A stretch of 64,000 nucleotides of DNA from Arundinibacter roseus (GTDB taxonomy: Bacteria; Bacteroidota; Bacteroidia; Cytophagales; Spirosomataceae), in NCBI RefSeq assembly GCF_004348825.1, contig NZ_SMJU01000013.1, positions 98,690-162,689 on the forward strand, read 5' to 3'. The notes beneath the pieces were generated by a model. It worked only from the letters and a program-made list of their open reading frames with translations. It had not been told where the DNA came from and searched no databases. The translations under genes and the position numbers were made by a program. Within the stretch, counting starts at the first letter, position 1. Every line of letters begins with the position of its first letter. Positions 24,369-33,172 of this stretch are shown here, piece by piece.

Positions 24369-25739
24369 ATGAAAATTAATCTTTCTTATTTCCGCCTGAT
24401 GCTTAGCCTTGCTTTGGGTATACTTTCTCTGAGTAGTTTTGGGCAAGGCCAACAGGGAATCAGCGTGGATAAAATCATTGCCCGCGTTGATAATTATTAC
24501 ATTTTACGCTCTGAACTCGAAGAATTGTATCAGAGCTATACTGCCGAAGGCCAACGCGCCCCTGAGCGTGGTCAATTGCTCGAATCGCTGATTATCAATA
24601 AAATGCTTTTGGCAAAAGCCGAAATTGACTCCGTCACGGTAGAAGAAAAAGACGTGGACAATCAGCTCGATGGCCGCATGAGCTACATGATTCAACGCTT
24701 TGGCTCTGAAAAAAACCTGGTGGAAGCCTACGGAAAAAGCATCGACGCACTAAAAACCGAGCTCCGTCAGCAAGTGAAAGATCAGGCGATTGTAGAAACG
24801 ATGCAGCAGAAAATTGCGGGTGACGTAAAAATCACACCCAATGAAGTTCGGAAGTTTTTTAACTCAATACCCAAAGACAGCTTGCCGTACATCCCCTCGG
24901 AGGTAGAAGTAGGGCACATTGTCCGCATGGCCACCGTAACCAAAGAACAGCGCGACAAACTGCGGGATCAGTTGCTGGACATCAAAAAAAGAGCCGAAGG
25001 TGGCGAAGATTTTGCCATGCTGGCACAGATATACTCAGAAGACCTGGGCTCTGCTAAAAATGGAGGAGACCTGGGATTTGCCAAACGTGGCGCTATGGTG
25101 CCAGAATTTGAAGGCGCCGCTTTGGCCCTGAAACCCAATGAAATCTCCAACATTGTAGAAAGTCAGTATGGTTTTCACCTGATCCAACTTCTCGAAACGA
25201 GAGGTCAGGAGTACCATGCCCGCCACGTATTACTACGGCCTGACTACAACCGGGGAACCGACGTAACCGAGGCTATCCGCCACCTTGATAGCCTGCGTAT
25301 TTTGATTAAGGTAGACACGCTGACGTTTGCCGAAGCGGCCAAAGCTAACTCCGAAGATAAAATGACATCAGATGCCGGAGGACTTATCAGTGATCCGCAA
25401 ACCGGCATTTCAAGGCTTTCTTTGGATGCTTCCATGGATCCTGCGTTGTATTTTGCTTTGGATAGTATGAAAGTGGGCGACATCAGTGTGCCAATTTCCT
25501 ACCGTACCGAAGACGGCCGCAGTGCCATGCGAATTTTGTGGTACAAAAGCCGCTCGGAGCCACATACGGCAAATTTGCAGGACGATTTTGAGAAGCTGGC
25601 ACAAATTGTGCTTTCCAATAAGAAAAATAGTGCGCTGGAAGAGTGGTTCAAAAAAGCTGCCGGTGATGTTTTCATTAGTGTAGATGATGAATTTAAAAAT
25701 TACCAAATCTTTGGCTTAACTCCCAATGGGAATCAGTAA
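24369..25739 (+). CDS. SurA-like periplasmic peptidyl-prolyl isomerase
   Basis: Exported chaperone/foldase (456 residues) for outer-membrane proteins. A Sec signal peptide (LMLSLALGILSLSSFGQG) precedes a SurA N-terminal domain with DKIIARVDNYYILRSELEE and LLESLIINKMLLAKAEID. Two PpiC domains follow at about 176-280 (VEVGHIVRMATV ... YGFHLIQLLETRG) and 281-390 (YHARHVLLRPDY ...), then a helical C-terminus. It lies 33 bases after the other PpiC gene, so both belong to one envelope-biogenesis unit. SurA is the best name by architecture; orthology to E. coli SurA is not proven. Confidence 0.88.
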   Translation: MKINLSYFRLMLSLALGILSLSSFGQGQQGISVDKIIARVDNYYILRSELEELYQSYTAEGQRAPERGQLLESLIINKMLLAKAEIDSVTVEEKDVDNQLDGRMSYMIQRFGSEKNLVEAYGKSIDALKTELRQQVKDQAIVETMQQKIAGDVKITPNEVRKFFNSIPKDSLPYIPSEVEVGHIVRMATVTKEQRDKLRDQLLDIKKRAEGGEDFAMLAQIYSEDLGSAKNGGDLGFAKRGAMVPEFEGAALALKPNEISNIVESQYGFHLIQLLETRGQEYHARHVLLRPDYNRGTDVTEAIRHLDSLRILIKVDTLTFAEAAKANSEDKMTSDAGGLISDPQTGISRLSLDASMDPALYFALDSMKVGDISVPISYRTEDGRSAMRILWYKSRSEPHTANLQDDFEKLAQIVLSNKKNSALEEWFKKAAGDVFISVDDEFKNYQIFGLTPNGNQ

Positions 25740-25790
25740 ATCAGGCCGTAAACCGTATTTTTATTCTAAATCCAACCTTAACAAACTATC

Positions 25791-26753
25791 GTGAAATACC
25801 AATCGGACGTAGAAGCCGCCAAGGCGATGAATGAGGCCTACCAAAAACTCCGCACCGAAATCGGGCAGGTCATTGTGGGACAGGAAGAAGTAGTAAAACT
25901 ATTGTTAACAGCTATATTTTGTCAGGGGCATTGCCTGTTGGTAGGTGTGCCGGGACTGGCCAAAACTCTTTTGATTCAGACGATTGCCTCGTCGATGGAT
26001 TTGAGCTTCAACCGTATCCAATTTACCCCTGACCTCATGCCTTCGGATATTGTGGGTTCGGAAACATTGGATCAACAGCGAAATTTTAAATTTATTCGTG
26101 GACCCATTTTTGCCAATATTATTCTGGCCGACGAGATTAACCGGACTCCACCCAAAACCCAATCGGCGCTTTTGGAAGCTATGCAGGAGTATTCGGTAAC
26201 AGTAGCCGGGCAAAAGCACGATCTTTCGCGGCCGTTTTTTGTGTTGGCTACCCAAAACCCCATTGAGCAGGAAGGTACTTATCCCCTGCCCGAAGCGCAG
26301 CTCGACCGCTTCATGTTCATGATTTCGCTGGATTATCCATCCTATGCCGAAGAAGTAAATATTGTAAAAAGTACAACGTCCGACATTCGTCACAAGGTAG
26401 CCGAAGTCATTAGCGGAGCCGAAATTCAGGAGTTTCAGCATTTGGTTCGCCGCGTGCCCGTAACTGACAATGTGATTGAATATGCCGTAAAGCTGGTTCA
26501 GAAAACTCGCCCTAACACGGCACTTGCCGCCAAAGAATCCAACGATTATCTCGAATGGGGCGCAGGACCACGTGCTTCACAGGCGCTGATTTTGGCAGCC
26601 AAGTGCAACGCCCTGCTTGCAGGAAAGTATTCGCCTGATATTGAAGATGTTAAAGCCGTTTCTCTGCCCGTATTGCGGCATCGGATCGTCCGAAATTTTA
26701 AAGCAGAAGCCGAAGGAATTACCGTCGATGACCTGATTGGACGGTTAGTTTAG
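25791..26753 (+). CDS. MoxR-family AAA+ ATPase
   Basis: Cytoplasmic MoxR ATPase (320 residues), thought to act as a chaperone for assembly of metal-containing or vWA-domain proteins. It starts at a GTG. Walker A GVPGLAKT (52-59), Walker B ILADEINRTPPKTQSALLEAMQE, sensor 1 LATQNPIEQEGTYPLPEAQLDRF and the arginine-rich C-terminal lid (VLRHRIVRNF) are intact. The usual DUF58 and vWA partners are absent here: a terminator follows and the next gene is an aldehyde dehydrogenase. It may belong to the foldase unit upstream (52-base gap). Confidence 0.93.
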   Translation: MKYQSDVEAAKAMNEAYQKLRTEIGQVIVGQEEVVKLLLTAIFCQGHCLLVGVPGLAKTLLIQTIASSMDLSFNRIQFTPDLMPSDIVGSETLDQQRNFKFIRGPIFANIILADEINRTPPKTQSALLEAMQEYSVTVAGQKHDLSRPFFVLATQNPIEQEGTYPLPEAQLDRFMFMISLDYPSYAEEVNIVKSTTSDIRHKVAEVISGAEIQEFQHLVRRVPVTDNVIEYAVKLVQKTRPNTALAAKESNDYLEWGAGPRASQALILAAKCNALLAGKYSPDIEDVKAVSLPVLRHRIVRNFKAEAEGITVDDLIGRLV

Positions 26754-26781
26754 GTTTCTTTTTGATATAAAAAATTCTTTA

Positions 26782-26826
26782 AAAAGATTTGCACCTGCTC
26801 ATGTTGAGTATCGGTGCAAATCTTTT
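26782..26826 (+). terminator. Intrinsic terminator after the MoxR gene
   Basis: AAAAGATTTGCACC (26782-26795) pairs with GGTGCAAATCTTTT (26813-26826) around a 17-nt loop, followed by TCTTTTTT-type sequence. Confidence 0.75.
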
Positions 26827-26896
26827 CTTTTTTGGCCAAGATGTGTTCTAGGCTCAATTGTTTTACCTCTATATTTCCACTAAATCTTAACAATCC

Positions 26897-28495
26897 ATGA
26901 CAATCACCGGCAAAAACTTCATAGGTTTCAGCCGCTCTGCTGCCACAGAATCGCATACGTTTCAGGCGTACGTTCCGGCACAGGCTACGCATCTACCCGA
27001 AAAATTTTATGCAGCTACGCCTCAGGAAGTGGACGCCGCCATGCAAAAAGGGACTCAGGCATTTGATACTTTCGCAACAACTTCTCCTGCGCAGCGGGCT
27101 GATTTTCTGATGGCTATTACCAGGGAAATCATGGTATTGGGCGATGAACTTCTGCAACGGGCCCATCTTGAAACTGGCTTACCATTGCCTCGGTTGCAGG
27201 GCGAACGCGCGCGGACCATCATGCAATTAACTCAATTTGCGGACCTTTTGCGCGAAGGCTCCTGGGTAGAAGCGTCGATTGATACCGCCGAGCCGAACCG
27301 TAGTCCATTGCCTAAACCCGACATTCGTAAAATGCTCGTACCCATTGGTCCGATTGTAGTTTTTGGTTCCAGTAACTTTCCCTTTGCCTATTCGGTTGCT
27401 GGCGTAGATACAGCCCCCGCGCTGGCCGCCGGAAATCCTGTGGTGGTAAAGGCCCACCCGGCTCATCCGGGCGTGAGCGACCTGACGGCTCAGGCCATCC
27501 AAAAAGCAGCTGAAAAAACCGGGATGCCCGACGGTGTATTCTCGATGCTTTTTGATGACGGCTACATCGTAGGCTCGGCTCTTGTGAAGCATCCTGCAAC
27601 CAAAGCCGTAGGGTTCACGGGCTCTCAAAAAGGCGGCATGGCCCTATACAAAATGGCAATGGAACGCAGCGAACCCATTCCGGTTTTTGCCGAAATGGGC
27701 AGTGTAAACCCAGTAGTGATTTTGCCCGAATCGTTGTCAGCCGATACCAATTCCCTGGCCCAAATGCTGGCGGCTTCGGTTACGCTGGGGGCCGGGCAGT
27801 TTTGCACCAACCCCGGTTTGGTATTTGTGGTTGAATCTCCTGAATTAGAGGATTTTATAACTTTGTATAGCAGAGAAATCAGCAACGTAGCCTCAACAAC
27901 GATGCTTACCGAAGGAATTTGCAATACTTTTTATCAATTAAAAAAAGAAGCACTTGCCCAAAATGCAGTAGAAATCCTGGCTCTTTCTGAAATCAAAAGC
28001 GAGGAGCAAAACCAATCGCAGGCCACGGTGGCGCGGGTAAGCGGAAAGGCGTTTATGGCCAATCCGGCCTTGCACGAGGAGGTATTCGGCCCCTATTCGC
28101 TATTGGTCGTGTGTGCCTCCATTCACGAGCTGGAAACCGCCCTTTTGCTTCTGAAAGGTCAACTAACAGCTACGCTCATGGCCACCGAAACGGAGGTCGC
28201 AAGGTATCCGTCCATTCTCCGGATTCTGGCTCAACGCGCCGGGCGAATAGTAATGAATGGCGTGCCTACCGGGGTAGAAGTGTGCCCATCCATGCATCAC
28301 GGCGGGCCGTTTCCTGCCACCACTGATTCCCGGTTTACGTCTGTTGGGAGGCATTCGATTCTGCGTTTTGTACGGCCTCAGTCTTTTCAGGGCTGGCCCA
28401 ATGCTTTGCTTCCTGACGTTCTGAAAAATGAAAACCCGCTGGGCATTCGGCGTTTGGTAAACGGTCAGGAGAGTTTGGAGGCAATTGATGGGTAA
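26897..28495 (+). CDS. Aldehyde dehydrogenase, alpha-ketoglutaric semialdehyde (2,5-dioxovalerate) type
   Basis: NAD(P)-dependent aldehyde dehydrogenase (532 residues). GSSNFPFAYSVAGVDTAPALAAGNPVVVKAHPAHP is the cofactor region, VGFTGSQKGG follows, Glu266 lies in FAEMGSVNP and the catalytic Cys303 in GAGQFCTNPGL. This diverged set of motifs (SNFPFA, AEMGSVNP, GQFCTNPG) is that of alpha-ketoglutaric semialdehyde dehydrogenases, which finish oxidative pentose, sugar-acid or hydroxyproline breakdown. No other gene of those pathways is adjacent, though a sugar locus lies 25 kb away. The ATG at 26897 gives the usual family N-terminus. Confidence 0.88.
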   Translation: MTITGKNFIGFSRSAATESHTFQAYVPAQATHLPEKFYAATPQEVDAAMQKGTQAFDTFATTSPAQRADFLMAITREIMVLGDELLQRAHLETGLPLPRLQGERARTIMQLTQFADLLREGSWVEASIDTAEPNRSPLPKPDIRKMLVPIGPIVVFGSSNFPFAYSVAGVDTAPALAAGNPVVVKAHPAHPGVSDLTAQAIQKAAEKTGMPDGVFSMLFDDGYIVGSALVKHPATKAVGFTGSQKGGMALYKMAMERSEPIPVFAEMGSVNPVVILPESLSADTNSLAQMLAASVTLGAGQFCTNPGLVFVVESPELEDFITLYSREISNVASTTMLTEGICNTFYQLKKEALAQNAVEILALSEIKSEEQNQSQATVARVSGKAFMANPALHEEVFGPYSLLVVCASIHELETALLLLKGQLTATLMATETEVARYPSILRILAQRAGRIVMNGVPTGVEVCPSMHHGGPFPATTDSRFTSVGRHSILRFVRPQSFQGWPNALLPDVLKNENPLGIRRLVNGQESLEAIDG

Positions 28496-28744
28496 ATGGG
28501 AGGAACTATATTGCTGAATTTTGCGCTTTTGAGCCAGGAAAACCTATTTTATTTCCTTACTCACTATCAGGCGTTCCGCTTCTTGCCTGCGAAGCGTTTG
28601 TTCCGTATGTTTACAGTATCAAAATCTCTTTATAAAATATTGACCTTCATCAGCACAAAAGTCATTTGGCTTTTGTCAGCTCAGGCTGCCTTTTTAAGGC
28701 AGATTCTGAACGTACGTTTATTTTCAAATTTTATAAAGAACAAA

Positions 28745-29389
28745 ATGAAGCAAACTATCAAAATAGCTGTCATTGGCGGCACCGGCAAATCAGGTAAATA
28801 CCTTGTCAACCAACTACTTACGCAAGGTTTCGAGCTCAAACTTCTCCTTAGAAATCCTGATACTTTTCAAAACCACAGTCCTCAGATTCAAGTTGTCTAT
28901 GGAAGCGTAGCGAATTATGAAGCTGTTTACGAATTATTGGAAGACTGTCAGGCGGTGATCAGTGCCTTAGGACTTGGCGTTCCGGCAAGTGAGCCAACGA
29001 TTTTTAGTCTGTCCACAACTCACGTCCTTCGGGCAATGAAGGAGCATGCGATCAATCGGTACCTTGTGATAACAGGTTTAAATGTAGACGCACCACAAGA
29101 CAATAAAAGTTCAAAAACGCAGTTCGCCACCGAGTGGATGAAGCAGCATTACCCGATTTCGACCACTAACAAGCAGCATGAATTTGAGATTTTGACTAAG
29201 AGTACTGTCGATTGGACGTTGGTCAGGCTTCCGTTAATTGAGCAAACGGATGTTAGCGGCCCTGTACAAGTTAGCTTAGAGGATTGTCCGGGCGACACGA
29301 TAAGCGCCACTTCCTTGTCAAATTTCCTGATAGAGCAACTTTTCAGTGATACATATTTTGAGAAATCACCTTTTATTGCAAACGTTTAA
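28745..29389 (+). CDS. NAD(P)-binding NmrA/SDR-like oxidoreductase
   Basis: A 214-residue atypical short-chain dehydrogenase-like protein. The Rossmann loop IAVIGGTGKSGKYLVNQLL is at the N-terminus and VISALGLG, YLVITGLNVDAP and STVDWTLVRLPLI follow in the NmrA-like order. There is no YxxxK pair at the usual place, so it may bind NAD(P) as a sensor or act on an unknown substrate. The frame is open upstream to 28496, but that part is AT-rich and without homology to the fold, so I start at the ATG at 28745. Confidence 0.8.
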   Translation: MKQTIKIAVIGGTGKSGKYLVNQLLTQGFELKLLLRNPDTFQNHSPQIQVVYGSVANYEAVYELLEDCQAVISALGLGVPASEPTIFSLSTTHVLRAMKEHAINRYLVITGLNVDAPQDNKSSKTQFATEWMKQHYPISTTNKQHEFEILTKSTVDWTLVRLPLIEQTDVSGPVQVSLEDCPGDTISATSLSNFLIEQLFSDTYFEKSPFIANV

Positions 29390-29397
29390 AGACTGTC

Positions 29398-29426
29398 AAC
29401 CGTGAGTCTGCTTTGGGCTCACGGTT
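29398..29426 (+). terminator. Intrinsic terminator after the NmrA-like gene
   Basis: AACCGTGAG (29398-29406) pairs with CTCACGGTT (29418-29426), 11-nt loop, followed by TTT. Confidence 0.7.
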
Positions 29427-29493
29427 TTTATGAGGCAGTTTTGCTAAGATAGTGGTATCTGCAATGTATAAACAAAAACGATAATCTCTTCCC

Positions 29494-30093
29494 CTATTCC
29501 TCCACCTTCCCCTGATACGTTTGGTATTCTTCCGGCGTATCGAGATCGATAATTCCTTCGTCAAAGTTTACGAACGCAACATCGTCCAGGTATTTTTTGA
29601 GGACAGGCTTTGCTCCCTGATCGCCGCTGAGGGCGAGGAGTTCGGGCAGCAGCTCGCGGCCAACGAGGACGGGCACTCCCCACTGTTCTTTGTAGCGGCA
29701 GGCCACGGCCTTTTTGCCCGTTTCTTCCCATACCGCCACCATTTGTGTCAACAATCCAGCCGTTATATAGGGTTGGTCGCACACCAAAATCAGCGCGCCA
29801 CTCAGGTTGGATTCCGTCATGTAGAGCCCTGCCAAACCGATTCTGACAGAAGTAGACATGCCCTCTTTCCAAAAAGCATTATCCACAATCGTAATTGGTA
29901 AGTTTTTCAGCTCGGGTACCACCTCTGCCTTATTGGCTCCTACCACCACAACCACCGGCCGAAGTGAGGTGGCAAGGGCCGTTTCGACCGTATGTTGCAG
30001 CAGACTTTTCCCCGATTCGAGAGGCAAAATTTGCTTGGGCTTTCCCATGCGGCTTGATTCTCCCGCCGCCAAAATCACAATTCCTAAGGCCAT
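29494..30093 (-). CDS. MobA/MocA-like nucleotidyltransferase
   Basis: NTP-transferase fold protein (199 residues) of the molybdenum cofactor cytidylyltransferase type. ILAAGESSRMGKPKQILPL is the nucleotide-binding signature, VVVVVGANKAE and ALILVCDQPYI (metal-binding Asp) follow, and DLDTPEEY closes the domain. MocA-type enzymes attach CMP to molybdopterin for xanthine-dehydrogenase-class enzymes. No molybdoenzyme or moa/moe gene lies nearby, so the substrate is inferred only from family. It lies 61 bases after truA on the same strand and could be co-transcribed. Confidence 0.85.
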   Translation of the reverse strand: MALGIVILAAGESSRMGKPKQILPLESGKSLLQHTVETALATSLRPVVVVVGANKAEVVPELKNLPITIVDNAFWKEGMSTSVRIGLAGLYMTESNLSGALILVCDQPYITAGLLTQMVAVWEETGKKAVACRYKEQWGVPVLVGRELLPELLALSGDQGAKPVLKKYLDDVAFVNFDEGIIDLDTPEEYQTYQGKVEE

Positions 30094-30154
30094 TTTTTAT
30101 AAAGTAAATTTTTATAAATTACTTATTTTCAATAACTTAAATCCATTATTCCAA

Positions 30155-30907
30155 CTACTCCACAGGCCAAAGCGCCTCAGGATAGCCGACCTCTACCAAA
30201 AAAAGTCCGTGGGCAGGTGCCTGTCTGCCGGCCTTTTTCCGATCTTTTGCCAAAATTATTTGTTCAAAATCAGCTACCGAAATTTTCCCGGTTCCCACAT
30301 CAAGGAGCGTGCCTACGAGCGCACGTACCATACCGCGCAAAAATCGGTTGGCCTGAACAGTAAATATCAGCGTCGGTCCATTCCAGTGCCAATCGGCACG
30401 TTCAATGGTACAGAGAAACGTTTTGACGTCGGTATGAACCTTGGAAAAACTTTCAAAATCGTTGTATTGCCGCAGCAAATCGGCTGCCCGATTCATTTCT
30501 TCCAGATTCAATTCCGGTCGAAAAACATAGGCTAAATTAGATAGAAAAGGGCTCTTTCGACGAATGATCCGGTACTCGTACCGCCGATGCGTAGCTTCAA
30601 AACGTGCGTGGATTTGCTCCGAAACAGGAAATATGGCCTGCACTGCCAGGTCGACAGGCAGCAGGCTGTTGAGCCGATGAACCATTTTTTCAGGGTCTGA
30701 AAGTTCCATATCCGCATCAAAATGAGCAACCTGATGTTCGGCATGTACACCGGTATCCGTTCGACTACTTCCCACAATATCAATGGGTTGCCGCCATACG
30801 GTAGTCATTGCTTCTTCCAGAGTTTGCTGTACGGACCTTCCCGATACTTGTTTTTGCCAGCCAACAAAGTGAGTTCCTTTATAACTTAACTGAATAAAAT
30901 AACGCAT
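30155..30907 (-). CDS. truA: tRNA pseudouridine synthase A
   Basis: Isomerises uridines 38-40 in the anticodon stem-loop of many tRNAs. RYFIQLSYKGTHFVGWQKQ at the N-terminus, GSSRTDTGVHAEHQVAHFD with catalytic Asp51, FLRGMVRALVGTLLDVGTGKI and the C-terminal APAHGLFLVEVGY are all classic. Length (250) is normal. A -7 box ends four bases upstream of the ATG, so its message should be almost leaderless. Confidence 0.96.
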   Translation of the reverse strand: MRYFIQLSYKGTHFVGWQKQVSGRSVQQTLEEAMTTVWRQPIDIVGSSRTDTGVHAEHQVAHFDADMELSDPEKMVHRLNSLLPVDLAVQAIFPVSEQIHARFEATHRRYEYRIIRRKSPFLSNLAYVFRPELNLEEMNRAADLLRQYNDFESFSKVHTDVKTFLCTIERADWHWNGPTLIFTVQANRFLRGMVRALVGTLLDVGTGKISVADFEQIILAKDRKKAGRQAPAHGLFLVEVGYPEALWPVE

Positions 30908-30911
30908 GATG

Positions 30912-30919
30912 CAAAGATA
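30912..30919 (-). promoter_or_regulatory. -7 promoter element of truA, near-leaderless
   Basis: Reads TATCTTTG on the minus strand (exact TAnnTTTG), ending four bases before the truA ATG. A TTTG lies 25 bases further upstream, longer than the usual -33 spacing. Confidence 0.55.
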
Positions 30920-31047
30920 AGGCCTGATGAATAATCCTCAGCAGCAAATCAGGAATTACAAAATTTATCATTTTACCAGTACTTTTTTGTAACAATTTCA
31001 CACATTTCAAGGCTATGTTATTTTCTTTTTATCGTTGCCGGAAGAAC

Positions 31048-31055
31048 CTTAACTT
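31048..31055 (+). promoter_or_regulatory. -7 promoter element of glnS
   Basis: TAACTTTG, an exact match 103 bases upstream of the glnS ATG, implying a leader of about 95 nt. Confidence 0.45.
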
Positions 31056-31158
31056 TGAACTCTTGTTGTAAAAACACAACCGTACATTTTGCTCAGACTT
31101 TCGGTTCATTATGCTGAGGAAAGCCTGGTAAAATGAATAAAATTTGAGACCGCAAAGT

Positions 31159-32832
31159 ATGAATACCGACGAAAAAAAAGACGAAAAGTCCCTCCATTTC
31201 ATCGAAGAAATTGTTGAGGAAGACCTAAAAACCGGGAAAAACGACGGTCGTGTGCTGACGCGTTTTCCGCCCGAGCCCAACGGGTATCTGCATATTGGGC
31301 ACGCCAAATCTATTTGCCTGAATTTTGGCATGGCCCAAAAATACGGCGGCGCCACCAACCTGCGCTTTGACGACACCAACCCTGCGACCGAAGATGTAGA
31401 ATATGTAGACTCCATCAAGTACGATGTGCAGTGGCTCGGTTTCAATTGGGTGCAGGAACTGTATGCCTCCGATTACTTTGGTCAACTCTATCAGTTTGCC
31501 GTTGAACTCATTAAAAAGGGTTTGGCTTATGTAGACGACTCTTCGGCGGAGGAAATTGCGGCAATGAAGGGCACGCCTACCGAGCCCGGTACGGATAGCC
31601 CATATCGCTCGCGGTCGGTGGAGGAGAACCTGGCACTTTTTGAAGAAATGCGGCAGGGAAAATGTGCCGAAGGTAGCCGGGTGCTGCGTGCCAAAATTGA
31701 CATGGCCGCCCCCAACATGCACCTGCGCGACCCTCTGATGTACCGCATCAAATATGCCCGTCATCACCGCACGGGCGATACGTGGTGCATTTATCCGATG
31801 TACGACTTCGCGCACGGACAATCGGACGCAATTGAGAAAATAACGCACTCGATTTGTACGCTCGAATTTATCCCGCACCGTCCGCTGTACGAATGGTTTA
31901 TTGAAAACCTCAGCATTTTTCCTTCCAAACAGTACGAATTTGCCCGGCTGAATCTGACGTATACCGTCATGAGCAAGCGCAAATTGCTGCAATTGGTCAA
32001 CGAAAAACACGTCAGCGGCTGGAACGACCCCCGCATGCCTACGATTTCGGGGCTGCGCCGGCGGGGCTATACGCCCGAATCCATCCGCAATTTTTGCGAC
32101 CGCATCGGCATCGCCAAACGCGACAATCTCATTGACATGAGTTTGCTGGAATTCTGTATTCGGGAAGATCTCAACAAAAAAGCCCTCCGCCGCATGGTGG
32201 TGCTTGACCCCATAAAAGTCGTAATTACCAATTTTCCGGAAGGAAAAGTAGAGCCTTGCCCCAGCGAAAACAACCCCGAAGCACCTGAAACCGGGAATCG
32301 GGAAATGCCGTTTACGAGAGAATTATACATTGAACAGGAAGATTTTATGGAAAATCCTCCTAAAAAATATTTCCGTTTGGCGCCCGGTCAGATGGTGCGC
32401 CTGAAAAGTGCGTACATCATTAAGTGTGAAGAGGTTATCAAAAACAGCGACGATACCATTCAGGAAATTCGCTGTACGTACATTGAGAACAGCAAAAGCG
32501 GTCAGGATGAATCGGGAATAAACGTAAAAGGCACCCTGCATTGGGTATCGGCGGCGGAAGCTGTTCCGGTAGAAATCCGTTTGTATGATCGTTTGTTTAA
32601 GGTCGAAGATCCTTCGTCCGAATCGGGCGATTTTAAGGAATATCTAAATCCCGAATCGCTCACGGTCATTACAGGCTACGCTGAACCTGCCCTGCGGGAA
32701 GCGCAACCGGGCGAGTCGTTTCAGTTTTTGAGAAAAGGCTACTTCTGCACGGATGAAGAAAGTACCACAGAAAAGCTGATTTTTAACCGCACCGTTACGC
32801 TGCGTGACAATTGGGCGAAATCTGGAAAATAG
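31159..32832 (+). CDS. glnS: Glutaminyl-tRNA synthetase
   Basis: Class I aminoacyl-tRNA synthetase (557 residues) charging tRNA-Gln. HIGH is at 45-48 in [30 protein letters not shown] and [12 protein letters not shown]-like ([14 protein letters not shown]) are typical, the KMSKS-like motif is MSKR (271-274), and the anticodon-binding barrels end with [20 protein letters not shown] start at the ATG at 31159; a TTG five codons upstream is the only reason for a longer frame. A diverged second copy of 78 bases of its 3' end lies at 34272-34349, beyond an inserted segment. Confidence 0.97.
   Translation: MNTDEKKDEKSLHFIEEIVEEDLKTGKNDGRVLTRFPPEPNGYLHIGHAKSICLNFGMAQKYGGATNLRFDDTNPATEDVEYVDSIKYDVQWLGFNWVQELYASDYFGQLYQFAVELIKKGLAYVDDSSAEEIAAMKGTPTEPGTDSPYRSRSVEENLALFEEMRQGKCAEGSRVLRAKIDMAAPNMHLRDPLMYRIKYARHHRTGDTWCIYPMYDFAHGQSDAIEKITHSICTLEFIPHRPLYEWFIENLSIFPSKQYEFARLNLTYTVMSKRKLLQLVNEKHVSGWNDPRMPTISGLRRRGYTPESIRNFCDRIGIAKRDNLIDMSLLEFCIREDLNKKALRRMVVLDPIKVVITNFPEGKVEPCPSENNPEAPETGNREMPFTRELYIEQEDFMENPPKKYFRLAPGQMVRLKSAYIIKCEEVIKNSDDTIQEIRCTYIENSKSGQDESGINVKGTLHWVSAAEAVPVEIRLYDRLFKVEDPSSESGDFKEYLNPESLTVITGYAEPALREAQPGESFQFLRKGYFCTDEESTTEKLIFNRTVTLRDNWAKSGK
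32684..32761 (+). repeat. glnS 3'-end repeat, copy A (within glnS)
   Basis: These 78 bases, encoding the [20 protein letters not shown] region, match 34272-34349 at 72 positions by my count. The two copies are direct and bracket about 1.5 kb holding the hsdM-like remnant and the DUF1016 nuclease. Confidence 0.9.
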
Positions 32833-32847
32833 ATTTTTGTATTTTCT

Positions 32848-32897
32848 AAAAATCCCTGCTTTAACGCTCACGAATGAGTTTTGAAGCAGGGATTTTT
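32848..32897 (+). terminator. Intrinsic terminator of glnS
   Basis: AAAAATCCCTGCTT (32848-32861) pairs with AAGCAGGGATTTTT (32884-32897); the right arm ends in the T tract. Confidence 0.8.
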
Positions 32898-33034
32898 CTT
32901 GGGAAAGATGTTAGCTTTGGCTTTCTGAATTAGGCCAAACGGTCCATGATGGCGAGAGAACTAATACAGTAAAAAGGTTTACGATTAGTACTTATGATAA
33001 TAAAACAAGCATTTTTAGAAGTACAAGTTTTGGA

Positions 33035-33160
33035 ATGGCTGACATTCTTTGGGACAAAGTAGAAAATTACAAAGCCTACATACTTTCGCTACTCTTTTTC
33101 AAACGACTTTCCGATAATTACGAATGGGAAACAGAAAACGAAATAATTGGTCACCTATAA
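33035..33160 (+). pseudogene. Remnant of a type I restriction methyltransferase (HsdM) N-terminus
   Basis: A 41-codon ORF, MADILWDKVENYKAYILSLL followed by FFKRLSDNYEWETENEI, then TAA. It resembles the first residues of HsdM (LW..AD.LRG..D..EYK..IL.LLFLKRLSD), but the LRG segment is missing and nothing of the catalytic NPPF/SAM domain follows. The frame is open upstream to 32915 without a start codon. I read it as the stub of a lost type I restriction-modification locus. It ends 12 bases before the DUF1016 nuclease gene, whose family is often found in such loci. Confidence 0.6.
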
Positions 33161-33172
33161 ACGCACTAGCTA

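Noticed and set aside
28496-28744. N-terminal extension of the NmrA-like protein
   Set aside because: The extension is AT-rich, without relation to the fold, and the standard Rossmann N-terminus starts at the ATG at 28745.
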